Assembly (NCBI GenBank): GCA_038087015.1
Contig: JASBNA010000093.1
Span: 1-64,000 of the forward strand
Direction: 5' to 3'
From: Cerrena zonata
Taxonomy: Eukaryota; Basidiomycota; Agaricomycetes; Polyporales; Cerrenaceae
Length of the DNA: 64,000 bases
Below the pieces are notes generated by a model. The model saw nothing but the letters and a program-made list of their open reading frames with translations, did no database searches and had not been told where the DNA came from. Shown piece after piece: positions 47,678-59,639 of this stretch. Within the stretch, counting starts at the first letter, position 1, and each line of letters begins with the position of its first letter. A program made the position numbers and the translations under genes.

Positions 47678-49957
47678 ATGACACGGCCACGTAAATCAAG
47701 CACAGTGCAACAGCAAACATACCTGGATCGCCTGAGATCAGGCAGCACCAGTGGATCTCGCAGCTCAAAGAACCAGACAGCACAAGTTGCTACAGCAGAA
47801 GACACTGAGGTTCAAGCTGGTGAGTACAACAAACAATACAGCATCAAGTTCTATGCTTACCATTGATATTCCATTGACATCTCAGAGACGACAAGTGGAA
47901 ATAAAACTCGCAAATCAGCTCGTGTCGCGGCAAAGACAGCTGTATCAGCAACTGGTATGAGATTTCGTTCAGACTGCATTGTCTTATTTCTTCTTTCCTT
48001 GGGTGTAGTTGAACCGAAGCCTACCTCCAACACTGGGAGACGTAAGCGTGGTAATTCAAACATGAGTGCGACACAAGAGACTGCAGGCAAGCGTCATCAT
48101 CAAGGTCCAGGTATATGAGCAGTGGTTTTTCTCTATCTTGTTTATTTACATTGTGCTTTAGACGTAGCGCGAGATGTACCTGCTTCTCAGCCAGAACCTA
48201 CTAGTACTTCAACCGCTGCCAAGCCGAAGCGAGGACAAGGGAGGAAACCACAGAAGAAGAGTGAGTTCATTATACCATGGTAGACATATTGAACTTACAT
48301 TACATGACCCAGCACATCAACCGCCTTCAATTGTCAGGAGCGATGAGGAAGACGATGCAGTCTTAGATGCCATCCGCCAGCGTGAGTGTACAAACGTCTC
48401 GAACTTGATGATCTGGCGCTAATTCCAAATATGGCAGGTGAGAAGGATAAGAAGAAACATGCCAGCAATGTCGATGAGGAGCTTCAAACATCAGGATCAG
48501 AGAAATCCATGTCTGGTGATGTTGAAAGTGATTTTTTCGAGAGTGACGGAGAGTTAAGAATGGAGTTATCTACTGAACCTAAGGGGAAGATGGCAAAACG
48601 ACTCACATCAGAGGTATGTCTCATTGTAACTTCCATATAACACAACCATAACCTGACCATACTCTGACATCGGTGAAACTAGCGAGCAAAGGTTCTTAGC
48701 AATTCAGGAGATGAGGCTGAGAAACACCCACAAGTTCAACATTCTCGAGATGTCGACACGATGTCACAAAGCCATGGTACACGTCACACATCAGGCGCTA
48801 AGCAAAGTGATGGTAGCAAGACGAGTAGCTTGAGGCACTTACCAGACTCTCATTTCAAAGCACCGAAGCAAGGTACGTACAGTTTGTTTATACCTCCGAG
48901 TCAACCAGTGTGTAATTGAAGATCTCTCCTCAGCTCCGATCATATTAAGCAGTTCAGATGATGAGCTTACCCCTCAAGATTCCCGGTTTTCGTTTCCGAA
49001 CACCAAACGTGAACATTCAGACCCACCAATTACGGTTAAGACAGAGCTTCCAGCAAAATGGCCGCAATGGACTGAGTTTATAGCTCCCGCTCCGGGTGGA
49101 AAGCTTGCCAAGAAACTCCAGCCACCTCAGATCAACAATGTTCTTGATACCGCTATTGAGCTAGCTCATCTCACCGTCATTTTCAAACATCCTTTCTCAC
49201 CTATTCATCTGAAAGATCAAGATCTCCTTCAGTGCCTCATTGATGCTGCTAAACAGCATAAATACACCGAGATCGAGGATCGTTTGAAGGTCGACAAGCC
49301 ATATGCTCGTTCGCTTGCACGAGTGGTATGTCAACCCATTATTTCTTTCGTTTTATATCCTAACAGCTAGCCCGGCAGCCTGACAACCGCTTCGGTAGTC
49401 TTCGAGGAAAATTCAAAACCACAGCTGCTACAGTGGTATCTAGCATGTACCAGCTCAACACCGGTAATCGAGAAGAATGCAAGGCACGCGTAAGGCTTTT
49501 ATGTCAACGGTCTCCTCAATATCCACTTATTTGTCCGCCTATCTCGTCTACGGTGCGTTATATATATATATATATTACCATTCTTTGCTAACATTGGAAA
49601 CAATCTCAGAATTTGAATGCTGATCTCAATAGGCCTTTCCTCCACCCCATTATCATCCACATTCTCCGTAATACACCTACCCTCAGTGCAGGTGATAAAT
49701 CTATTGTGAAACGGATGCCACACATCTTCAAGGAGGAAGATGGTGTATATCGTGTCCCTCCAAATCTGGTCGCTCTTGCGGCAACCGCCGCATGTGCTGC
49801 GCTTCTAGAATGGTCCGATGGTATACACAAGGCAACTGAATTCAACTCGGCATACAGCAAAATATTCGATGAGCAGATCGAAACTCTTGACGATCTCCGA
49901 GAAGAACACGCCGCTTTATTCCCTAATCTCATGGAATTTATCTGGAAGGAGGCTTAG
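47678..49957 (+). CDS. DUF6532-like protein with a long disordered N-terminus, divergent from the transposase
   Basis: Ten exons: 47678-47819, 47886-47954, 48009-48110, 48162-48260, 48313-48381, 48438-48613, 48683-48872, 48934-49325, 49379-49552 and 49610-49957. They give 586 residues with every phase closing. Residues 1 to about 330 are charged and disordered with basic clusters (GRRKRG, KPKRGQGRKPQKK), suggesting nuclear entry and DNA or chromatin binding. The last 250 residues are helical and contain LRGKFKTTAATVVSSMYQL, RPFLHPIIIHILRN and VPPNLVALAATAACAALLEW. This layout matches what I recall of DUF6532 proteins of agaricomycetes. Its head-to-head position with an intact Plavaka transposase suggests an accessory gene of the same element, but this is inference. 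Confidence 0.7.
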
Positions 49958-50256
49958 TAGGTGTTCTTTAAGCATTTCGAAACATTGTAGGTTGACATTG
50001 GAGTTTTTTCAGTGGTGATATGACAGAGACAGGTGGTAACCGGGAGCGCCGTAAGGCAACTGTGAGGATCGTGCTGCCGTAGGGAGAGCCTATATGTGGC
50101 TAACGTGTTAGACAGAGTATATCATTTGTGATCGAGCATCGATTGAATACAATGTTTTGCATGTTCTATCTTGATGTGATCTAAGTCGCCTATGCCTACC
50201 AAATTGACACACATTATCAGCCATTGGCTTCGAAACTAACCTCCATCCCCGTCCCT
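49958..50256. other. Intergenic
   Basis: Nothing supported; a short (TA)n run lies in the last intron just upstream (about 49559-49573). Confidence 0.4.
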
Positions 50257-50662
50257 ATGCTGCCTTCGACGTCGTCCGCAGTACCTGTCCTCCAGCTTTA
50301 TGAATCACGAACCACGCTCATCATTGCCGTGTGGTTCTTTGCCTCTAGTGTAGGGGTGATATCTCTCATACGTAGAGCGAGTCGACAAGCATTTTCCCGA
50401 GTACGTGGTGGAGCCCGGCGTCACGGGACTGTCTCTGTTCATGAGGATGATTTGCGAGGTACGCTCTTTTCTGTATGTATAGCAAATATTCTATCTCATT
50501 CACCGTAGTAGATGACGACGAAGACAACGAAGAAGAAGAAGAAGAAGACGACGACGGCGAAGACTCCGCGTCTATGGAGGATACAATTGTCGTTCGAGGT
50601 ATGGTGTACAACCGCATCACCCTTTCGTCTTATCTCATGGTCTTCCAACTGCAGACCAATGA
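50257..50662 (+). CDS. Small single-pass membrane protein with acidic tail (tentative)
   Basis: ATG 50257 starts MLPSTSSAVPVLQLYESR, then a hydrophobic helix TLIIAVWFFASSVGVISLI and basic RRASRQAF. A likely 50-bp intron (50459-50508) leads to DDDEDNEEEEEEDDDGEDSA. A second intron (50599-50654) would end the protein after two more codons (about 99 residues); without it the frame runs to 50723. The general plan (a short membrane protein with a charged tail) resembles the minus-strand gene at 52937-53454, though sequence similarity is weak. Confidence 0.4.
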
Positions 50663-52936
50663 GCCAACTTTGTACACCCGTTCAGCCTGCAGTCTTTGTA
50701 AACAAATCGATTGGATACGTTGATTTCATCATGTATGCATTTCACTTCGAGGAAAGAATCTCTCGGATTATAGTGCGGTCTAAATTACGATTCTTTACGG
50801 ATTCGAACGTGCCGGAAAGCGAGCTCTCGAACTATATAGCCATTGCATGTCGATGTGAATAGGGTGCAGGTGCCTTCTGTCAAGTGGGAGCAATAATGTG
50901 GAGAACGCGGCTGCGGTTAAAAAGATACCAGAATTTCCAGAACGATTCAACATGATACTTACCAGTGACTGGCAAGTTATCGAGTCCAGTTGAGAGGTCT
51001 GTAGAAATCTTACAGAAATGCTCAAGATATGCTGGTCGCAGCGCTCAGAGGCGAGCTTGCCAAAATTGGGGTGAGAAGAAAGGGCGGAGTCATGTGTGAG
51101 GTAAGGAACGTGCCACATGTACTATCTTCATTACATCATTTCAACCCTGCAGACGCTGATTTGACAGATACAACCTGTTTATTTACACGCCAATCGGAGC
51201 GGGAGAGTGCATATCTCCGGTGCTATTTACAGAATATGAGGCCGCTCGGCTGGGACAAGTTACGAATAACGATAACTCTCAACCGCATGTCGTGGGAGAG
51301 GAGCCAGATATTCTCCAGATGTAGATCCTGTACAGCTGAAGCATTCGGAGGACAACTGCAGGAGAACTCAAGGAATATACAACACACAAGTACATTTGGC
51401 GAATCCCCGCCATCAGGGCTTTCCGCAGGCAGACATCAATTGGTGACTCTGGAATCATCCATAAACTTGAATTATGAGATTCATTTAGTAGCTACGGTAG
51501 TAATTATGTTCTAGTTTCGCCATATTCTATTCATTCGCGTATAATCTTTGCTCACTCTCCACAATCGGATTGTATCAAGTTTTGCTTCCATATGTCTGGA
51601 AAGAACATCTCTTATGACTCTCAAGAGATTATCTATCTAAACTCGAGATCCATTGGCATACATCATATTTTCTTCCTAATTCTTCATTGAGCTAGAGAGG
51701 TTGAACCCCGAATTTCTAGAAAGATCATGGGAACAGACCAACTATCGTCTACACCTACTATCAACGTCGTTCGTACTCGCCGTCGCATATGAATTTAGCC
51801 ACACTACAATTTCATCTGTATAGAAAGGTAATATTTTTTGTCCATTTGGGAATGACCAGGTGTCGGCGCAGCTGTGAACACCTGAAGAAGGGCTTGCCAT
51901 TTATGGATGCCCTTGTCCAGGTTCGGAAGCGGTGATATCCGAAATGACATCCACGTCTCTCCGGATAATACCGAAAGACTTTCCCGGGAAGAGCCGTTGG
52001 AAGTGAAGGTCCGAGTCTTTGAAGTTTGTGATGAATTAGGTGTCATGATATCCAGGTATGAGACCTATTGGCGTTTTTATCTCTCGCCGATATGGAAGTA
52101 GTCCTTACTTTGCGTCACCGCTACTACTCACATTAGATCGCGTGCGCAACTATGCATGTACATCTGCTGGCATATCAATGATGTTGCAGCGAGCCCCTCT
52201 ATGATCAAAACCGGGAATCATCTAACTTTGTAGGTCAAATCTGCCTGGACGTATTCAGGACGAAAGCGATCGTTCTCGATCTAACAGTGACATTGAAAAC
52301 CCCGCTTGGCGTCCAACATGGCATGACCTATTGATTACCTAGTCGATCGTGGTTGCAGACTACTATGCCACAATCTTCGCAGCATGAACATATCGACTTA
52401 TGCTCAAGATAAATATCAATAAGCACCTCATCAGTGCATGAAGCCATGTCCGTCATCTTCAATTTCTAGGCAATATTTGAATTGTCAATAAGCCTTGTCT
52501 TTGTAAGCGACGATGATAGTCTTGTGCTTATCAGCATCGAACAAGGCACGATAAACACTGGATACGGAGGATGGGGATGAACACAATCGACGCCGTTGTT
52601 CAATACACGCCACAAGTCCACCTCACCATCGGAATTACCCGACTCCCCTCCAGGAATCTCCCGACTCTAGTCCCCGGTCGGACGAGTCCGAGCAAGAAAG
52701 ACTTCAAGCCCTTGTAGATCTTCTGCATTTTCTCTCAACGTGAGCGGTTTTTCAACTCACAAGATTGTGTATATAGCTTAGAAATATGACATATATCATA
52801 ACATATCCGCCAACATTGCATACAGCATCCGAGAGGTATGGTACAGTACGATAAAATGGTGCAAGCATATTCACAACAATTTCACTAGAAGTCAAAGTCT
52901 ATATAAGATTCGTGTGATAACGATGTATGATAGTAT
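50663..52936. other. Long intergenic stretch with possible gene debris
   Basis: Frames at 51029-51514 (161 residues, plus) and 51907-52101 (plus) read somewhat like protein but have no recognisable motif and no conserved partner in the window. I call nothing. Confidence 0.4.
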
Positions 52937-53454
52937 TCAGTTCAAGACCACTATCTGTCTATTCATATGCGGATTAACTGAATGCAGGTTTACGTCGAAA
53001 ATGGGTACAGACCTTCGGTGTCCGCTGAACTGCTAACAGTGGACCTCGTATCAACAGACTGACGACCATCAAGGCTGCCTACAATTTTGTATATGTGAGT
53101 TTGGACATATCACATTCATAAAATAAAAATAAACGTACTCTCAATAGCACTCGCTATAATCTCAACGGGCTCATCAGAGGACATCATCGACTCGAAGCGA
53201 CTCCTCGAGAACGCAAACGAGGCTCCGTACTTGATTACAGAGCAAAACAAATAAATAATCCCTTTGAGATGTCGAGATACCGCTCCCGCAAGCATCAATG
53301 TCGCCGAGGCCGCTACGAATAAGAGGACACTCGCATGTGTAGTCGATCCTTTATAATAAAATATAACAACAGGCTCCGCAGGTTGAGGAACCGGAAGGTC
53401 CAGTATAGGTGGTTGATAAACATTGACCGACTCTATTGGTGGTATGTATGGCAT
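52937..53454 (-). CDS. Small membrane protein (140 residues, three exons)
   Basis: Exons 53139-53454, 53013-53078 and 52937-52977 join in frame. It starts MPYIPPIESVNVYQPPILDL, then has one or two hydrophobic helices (ASVLLFVAASATLMLAGAV; IIYLFCSVIKYGASFAF). The tail is polar and Ser-rich (SSLDGRQSVDTRSTVSSSAD). No known domain. Splice sites are consensus (GTACGT, GTCTGT donors; CTACAATTTTG-type tracts before AG), and the phases closing over three exons supports a real gene. Location is probably a cellular membrane. Confidence 0.55.
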
Positions 53455-55076
53455 AACGTCGAGCGGGTGTGGCCTGAGGAGGGAGCCTGATATCCTATGA
53501 GGAGGGGACGTCTGATGGATAAGTTGGGAACCGTTCCTATAAGTGTAAAGCGGGAGGACCTCGACATGTCCCCGTGTCTCTACTATGGAACTTTAGGTCC
53601 CAGAGACTGAGGCGTTTGTTAGAAGACGTCAAGTCCATAGACGGTTGTACAGGACGATATGAAATCCTGGCCGACCCCCTAACGGCGGAGTGAGATAACA
53701 GCTAGGATAGAAGCCTGTTCCTGTTCGGCAAAGATTTCTATGAGCTTACGTTATAAACAGAAATAACTGTGTGGGTTCATTTATCGTTGAGTACTTTACT
53801 AAATATTTTCAGTGTAGGGTTTAAGAGCACAAGTCGAAAAGGGACCGCGGGGAGCTGAGAGCAAAAAGCGATACCTCATGATTAGAGAGTAATCAAATGG
53901 GAGTTTAAGCAGGAGATGTATAATCCAAGAGGATTGAGTCAGAGGGATATCATGCATGATGAGTGTACCCTGCACTATCACACTGCCGTACGCTAGCATT
54001 CGTGGGGCTGCATGTTAGGTGTCGCTTGGAAATATTGAAGCCAGTGGTCTCATACATGAGTTTCCTCTGTACAGTGTGGGGTATGTTGAAGCTAGGAACA
54101 AGTAATCCCCTGAACGTCGCAGTTGTAGGATACGAGTCGGAAATACAGATAGGTTGTGAGAAGCGTGCGAATCGAAATCAGAGTTTGCAGATCTGGATTC
54201 CACATCAGGAATTGTGGTCGACTGCAACCGGGTACAAAGACTGAAAAGGATTGAAGTGCTAACAGTGAGCACCGAAACGTCGGCTTATATAAAGCATAAA
54301 GCCATATACACGCTTTCTCCGACCTATCGGAATCTGATTCAATAGAACAGTTACTGATAATCAGAAAGGGTGTATTTGACAGCTGTCAAAAATCACCGCC
54401 GTCAAGACCTCTCATGAATACTTGTTTTTGACCCAAGAAATCGCTATACCCTTAGCACTCGCGACGTCGTCAACGCTGGGCATTAAATCAGAAGTCAAGC
54501 TTAAGCAGTCCTAGTCGCAGCATATGCACCTTGAATAAATTTCAAAAGTATATGCCGAGCATAATAGCTATTGTATCATCACGCCGCGGTTGGCGATGCT
54601 ATCAGGGTTTGATACCGAATGAGTGTGCAATGATCATAAGAGAGGATAGCCTGAGCAACCCTGATATATGAGGTCTTCAGAAGTAAAACCTGTGCAATGT
54701 TTGAATAGTGTATATGGCGCTGGGACGTCCCCTGACCTGACATCTACCCTTAAACTTTAAGCACAATAACGCTTGTAGACAACGATCATGTGTCTATATA
54801 CACACGCTGAGGCCATATCTTGCTGTTACTAATAGATAATACGGAATAAGCATAACGGTAGATATTCGAACTTGCATCCCTCTAGTTAACGTAACCCGTG
54901 AATCCTAAATTGAAAGTGAGTGCCCGGCCTTCTCCGGCAGCCACTTGGCAAGCGCGCTTTGTACTTGCAATTTGGATCGGACGAGTAGTATAGCTTAGTT
55001 AACCTTCGACTACTAGTTAGTTCTCAACTTCATCCACTCTTTCTTTTCTCCATCTCCTTTGCAGAGCCTAGGCGTA
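53455..55076. other. Long intergenic stretch
   Basis: A 93-residue frame at 53963-54244 has no convincing protein character. The last 60 bases are CT-rich, typical just before fungal starts, and probably belong to the MICOS gene promoter. Confidence 0.4.
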
Positions 55077-56074
55077 ATGTTCCGTGCTATTCGACTGGTA
55101 TGCCAACTATCGTGGATGATATTGCTAGGCGACTTATACTTATGTTTTAATCTCACCATAGCCAAGGAGAACACTCCTTACGACGGCCGCTGCTGGTGTC
55201 GTTATTAGCTCCGGACTTGATCGAGAAAAGGCATGTAATTGGTTCCCTTGCTCAACCCGTCATTTCATGCCTCATGTCTCTCTCGCACCATCCATTCTAA
55301 CATTTACACTTACAGCTTCCGATCTATCCTACACCCAACCCTCCAATCCTCCTCGTCGACTCGCCATCTTCATTAGAACAACAAATCGGAGTAGCCCGTC
55401 GAACCGTCGTTGGAACCTACGACAACGCATACTCTAAAGTCCAGGATGTCGTCTCAAATTGGATAGGTGTCGAGAAGGCTGTCGAAAGTACGCGTCTTCC
55501 CAATTCTTCCAGTTTCACTAACCGATCATTCATTCTAGATCGCATCAAGTCCCTACACGACCCAACGGAACCTCTCACCCCTTCCCTCCTCTACGTCGGT
55601 GTCGCGACTCTCAGCAGTACCATCTTTACCCGTACACGCTCCCTCCCTACACGTTTCCTCCTCCCTCCCACCTTCCTCGTGCTCTCCTTGAACTACTTCC
55701 TCCCCAAAACCTCCACCAACATCTCTACGTATCTCACCTCTCTCGAAGAGACGTACCTTCCGAGTGTCGCCGAGAAACATGCCATCGGAAGAGCACACAC
55801 CGCCATGACATGGGAGCGAATCAAAGATTTCACCCAGGAGAGTCGAGAGAAATTCGGCGAGGGCGTGAGGGATGCCGTGAAGAATGTCGAAGGGTGGACT
55901 GGTTTGAAATTGGGCGAGACTCTCAGAGTGCAGAAGAGCGAAGCTGTCGAGGTTGTTGTTGGTGTGACCAAGAAGGTGGAAGAGAAGGTAGAGGAGGCTG
56001 TCGCCAAGTCGTTCGTGGAGGAAAAGACCGCCGTAGACAAGCCAAAGGAGGTGCCCGTAAAGCGTCTGGTGTAG
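55077..56074 (+). CDS. MICOS complex subunit, MIC26/MIC27 (apolipoprotein O-like)
   Basis: Four exons: 55077-55097, 55162-55230, 55316-55487 and 55539-56074, giving 265 residues. The N-terminus is a basic, hydroxylated mitochondrial-type leader (MFRAIRLPRRTLLTTAAAGVVIS). Then come PIYPTPNPPILLVD and VARRTVVGTYDNAYSKVQDVV, the ApoO/MIC27 opening. A membrane stretch follows (LLYVGVATLSSTIF; LLPPTFLVLSLNYFLP) and a long amphipathic, charged C-terminal helix ends the protein. The family sits in the inner mitochondrial membrane and helps form crista junctions. The second intron begins GC (AAAAG|GCATGT); the next GT would break the frame. A very short first exon (seven codons) is common in fungi. 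Confidence 0.85.
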
Positions 56075-56559
56075 ATTCGCCTCTTCGCATTTGCCCATGC
56101 TAATAGACCGGCTTTAGTGACTCCATAATAATTGCACACCGCCTTATTATCTCGTGTCTGTGAGTGTTTTATGACCTACTCAGGAACACTGAGGTTCTTT
56201 CATATGCCGGTTGTCCCTTACCAGAGATGTCCTACCTCAGCCTAGCGTTCCGGTTATTCCTTCTGTAACCTTATAGCCACTTTTGCTCAAACAACCTGAG
56301 CCTCGACGCTAATTCAATCCCCCTAGTCGCTTCAAGCTCGTCCGAATCCCTCTCATATAAGCTAAGCGTTCCCTCGAGGTGTACACTATCTCTTCACTCC
56401 TCACTCTTTCATCCCGAGGTGCACTTGCGTCTCTTCGCGTTCTCCCTATTCCCTCGCCTCTCGTGGCCGTACCACAATTCTCTCTGTATTGTATCTTTCT
56501 CACAAGGCTTGTTGCTGGCATTCCACACTTCAAATAAAGATAAGCGTTTGTCTCATTTT

Positions 56560-57110
56560 AACTGGTACTTGTCTACTCACCTACTATATCTCAGGATCAA
56601 TTATCGATCGTTGCTAAAAGGTCCTCGACTATACATCCTTCGTATCTGTTCATCCACTTCACAACCCCAGCACAAATCAGCCATCAAGGTAAATCAATCG
56701 CCACCACCGAAATATTATAAAATCGACAACAGTGCCAAAAGCAAGATCTCCACACGTATGGAGTTGCGCAAAAATCCCATGTGGGATGTATATGCTCTCC
56801 CCCTCTGGATAACGAGGTCCAGATAACTGCTACCCTACTTTGACCAAACGTACTTTCGTTCGGTATCGCGCCAGAGATCTATAACGATGTCTGCCGGCCA
56901 TGCATCTCTATCGTTTCGATAGGACACGCCTGCTTCGAAAAGAAGGGGACGTTAATGTTTCTTAACATATCTGAGTTCCCTAATCCTGCCAAGACAGATG
57001 TCCAAGCCCCTCAAGATGACGATAGCTCCCCGCAAGTAGCATTTCCTAATTTGCTAGTCGATCATCCTGCAGGCGCACCACAAAGTGAATGCAGTTTTGT
57101 CTTTCGACTA
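56560..57110 (+). pseudogene. Decayed BTB fragment upstream of the intact BTB gene
   Basis: Pieces align in order with 57600-58150 of the next gene: LYILRICSSTSQPQHKS, KYYKIDNSAKSKISTRMELR, NPMWDVYALPLWITR and VAFPNLLVDHPAG (the parent has GFVALLVEHPADILL). Frames change and stops intervene, and the N-terminal BTB core is missing. It is a broken tandem copy. Confidence 0.65.
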
Positions 57111-57369
57111 GCTTGTCTTTTTCCCAGTCTCTCAAAGCCACTTCAGCCCGGCCATAACTCTATTCAGTTGTTCACCTTGAACCCGAAAGGAGTGGTTCTG
57201 TTCACTGTCTGGCCACCCTGGCGCGGAGCCTCACTCAATATGTTCTATGTAACTTTTACCTTATCGAACCTGCTTCTTCGAGCACCCCGTGGTTACCTCG
57301 TGTTGACACATTATATAAATGGGCTGCTCAAACTCAAATCGTCCCATATCTCGTCTACTCCTACTCCCC

Positions 57370-59022
57370 ATGCCGGCTCAACGATCCATCGCTCAGTCTC
57401 CCTTCGACAACACTCTAGCCAATATAGTGCTGCGAAGTTGCGATAACATTGATTTCTATGTTTATAAAGAAGTCCTCATCATTGCCTCGCCCTTCTTCGC
57501 CACACTATTCTCGCTTCCACAACCACCGCCCGATTCCTCATCCGATCCTACACCTGCCGCAGCAGATGAACGTAGTCCTGAAGGACTCCACATCATTTGC
57601 GTCCCCGAGGAAAGCGAAGTGCTCGACTACATTCTGCGTATCTGTTATCCACTTCGCAACCCTACACCATTAACATCTCTTACCCTCATCGAGAAGGTAG
57701 TCATTGCCACGCAGAAATACGAGATCGATGTAGCGCTCGACGTTGCAAGAGCGGATCTAACACGTATGGGTGCCAAAAGTCCCGTATGGATGTATATGCT
57801 CTCATGCTCTCACTACCTTGAAAACGAGGCTAAAATTGCCGCTGACCTCCTTCGACACAAGTACTACCCCCAAAACCGTAAGGCACCTCTCCCAGGTGAT
57901 TCGGCCTTTGTTCGTATCGCGCTAGAGATATATGATGATAATTACGGACAGCTACCCGCCATACTTCTGTATCGTTTGGTACGACATATCTGTTTCGGAG
58001 AGGGAAAGACGTTTTGTAATTTGTCCGACTCTTCTTCCACGGAACCACAATCTGGGAACTCCCAGGATAGCGATGCTCCCCCTACAGGTAGCATTTTCTT
58101 GGGATTTGTCGCTTTGTTGGTTGAGCATCCAGCAGACATTTTGTTGAAGTCTTCCGACGGTGTCATCATCCCTGCACATAAACTCATCCTCCGCCTAGCA
58201 TCGGCTACATCTATTCTATCGCGACTAGACGAGAGTGATTGTGTTCGACAAGATGGGATTCCTGTGGTCACACTCGAACACTCCGCAGATGCGTTAACCC
58301 AGTTAATCTACGCATGCTATCCTCATCCTAGTAATTCCCCGTCCAAATACCAACCCGACGATGATTTACGTCTATTCCATGTCGCACAAAGTTATGACAT
58401 GTCCGACATTGCTTCAAAGGCTAGGTCACGATGGTCCGCGCAAGCGAAACTCACAAAAGATCCCCTCAGCACTTACCTCCTCACCAGTCAGAACGGTTGG
58501 ACAGACGAAGCCCAGGATGCTGCTCGGCAGCTAGCTTCCAGTCGCATCTCCATCTCTGCAAAATATGTCCTCGAGATGGAAAGGGCTGGAACAGCGAAGC
58601 ATTATCACGCCTTGCTGAAGCTCTACGACAATATTTTCGTGCTGAGTCGTACTTATATATCTAATGAGGTCGCATCTCAGAGGAATCGTTGGGACATCTC
58701 AGGTGAAGCATGGCATGACCCCTCTTACGCAATCACACCTAGCATCGCCCCCATCGTAGCGTTCGATGCTCTATGCAATCATCAATGCTACCTTCGTCGC
58801 AGTCACAGTCGCCAGTTTATTGAAATTTGTGATCCTCCGTACCCGCCTGCTGGTGGTGATATAGAGACTCACCCTGACCCCCCTCCATTGAGCATTGGTA
58901 GAATGGTTGACAATTCTCGGAAGCTATACAATAAATTTATGGAAGATGTGACGCATGTACGTAGCTATATTCTACCCGTAAATCAACCTTCACTAATGAT
59001 TCGTTCACAGGCGCAACTATAA
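57370..59022 (+). CDS. BTB/POZ domain protein with two BTB-like units
   Basis: ATG 57370 (MPAQRSIAQSPFDNTLAN) sits right before the BTB core IVLRSCDNIDFYVYKEVLIIASPFFATLF, as in the paralogue at 16709; the frame opens upstream at 57319 but those residues look non-coding. The protein is 550 residues. A second BTB-like unit begins about residue 255 (ILLKSSDGVIIPAHKLILRLASATSIL). Near the end, an intron (58957-59010, GTACGT...TTCACAG) would shorten the tail to finish AQL; both versions are open. Predicted role: protein-protein adaptor, perhaps for Cullin-3 ligases. It is the likely source of the BTB fragments at 56560, 59199 and 34845. Confidence 0.85.
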   Translation: MPAQRSIAQSPFDNTLANIVLRSCDNIDFYVYKEVLIIASPFFATLFSLPQPPPDSSSDPTPAAADERSPEGLHIICVPEESEVLDYILRICYPLRNPTPLTSLTLIEKVVIATQKYEIDVALDVARADLTRMGAKSPVWMYMLSCSHYLENEAKIAADLLRHKYYPQNRKAPLPGDSAFVRIALEIYDDNYGQLPAILLYRLVRHICFGEGKTFCNLSDSSSTEPQSGNSQDSDAPPTGSIFLGFVALLVEHPADILLKSSDGVIIPAHKLILRLASATSILSRLDESDCVRQDGIPVVTLEHSADALTQLIYACYPHPSNSPSKYQPDDDLRLFHVAQSYDMSDIASKARSRWSAQAKLTKDPLSTYLLTSQNGWTDEAQDAARQLASSRISISAKYVLEMERAGTAKHYHALLKLYDNIFVLSRTYISNEVASQRNRWDISGEAWHDPSYAITPSIAPIVAFDALCNHQCYLRRSHSRQFIEICDPPYPPAGGDIETHPDPPPLSIGRMVDNSRKLYNKFMEDVTHVRSYILPVNQPSLMIRSQAQL

Positions 59023-59302
59023 TACACCGATAGTACTAAAAACGGACATCAGTCCAGAGCATTCATCTTCAAAGATATTTCCATCATTGTTTTATTATCT
59101 ATGAATCCAGCCACCAATGCTCCAGAATCCAGACCCAACGTCCGTATAAAACCCCAATTATCACCCAGAAATTACTTTCACGGCGGTGAACTATATATAT
59201 GGCTATGCACTATTTACACTCTCAACCATGTACTCTCACCATATTAACTCAACGAACCATCACACAACCTCCCTTTGACAACATTGCAGCTAGTATTATC
59301 CT
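59023..59302. other. Intergenic up to the inner edge of inverted repeat arm 2
   Basis: Sequence unique to this side of the repeat; includes the upstream part of a truncated BTB frame. Confidence 0.4.
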
Positions 59303-59639
59303 ACGATCTTGCGACAATATTGATTCCTACGTCCACAAAGAAATCTTGGTGGCCGCTTCCTCCATTTTCGACACTCTCCCCCAGCCGACATCCGTTCCTT
59401 TATCATCATCCGATTCTACCTCGGCGGCCTCTAGTAATGAACTTAGCCCTGAAGGCACTTCGTATCGTCGTTATCCCCCAGGAAGTGAGGTGCTCGATTA
59501 CATCCTCTGCGTATACTACCCGCGTCCTAATCCGACCCCGTTGACCTCTCTTCTACTTATTGAGAAGGTATTGGTCGTTGGTACTGTTACTTCAGGTATG
59601 CTACCACCTTCCCCCCATCCCCGATCGTGTAGGCGATGA
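59199..59639 (+). pseudogene. Truncated BTB gene (arm 2)
   Basis: A BTB core is in frame (ASIILRSCDNIDSYVHKEIL, SEVLDYILCVYYPRPNPTP) and then stops at 59637, where the parent gene continues for 400 more residues. Sequence after about 59600 is unrelated to BTB genes but shared with the other arm. The same truncated piece is in arm 1, so truncation came before the duplication. Confidence 0.7.

Noticed and set aside
49559..49573. (TA)n run as a regulatory element
   Set aside because: It is a short dinucleotide run inside an intron and needs no function.
43700..50200. Terminal inverted repeats of the Plavaka element
   Set aside because: I searched by eye on both sides and could not find a convincing matched pair, so no element ends are reported.
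51029..51514. 161-residue plus-strand ORF
   Set aside because: No recognisable motif, no splice partners and no homologue in the window; composition looks non-coding.
53963..54244. 93-residue plus-strand ORF
   Set aside because: No motif and no supporting context.
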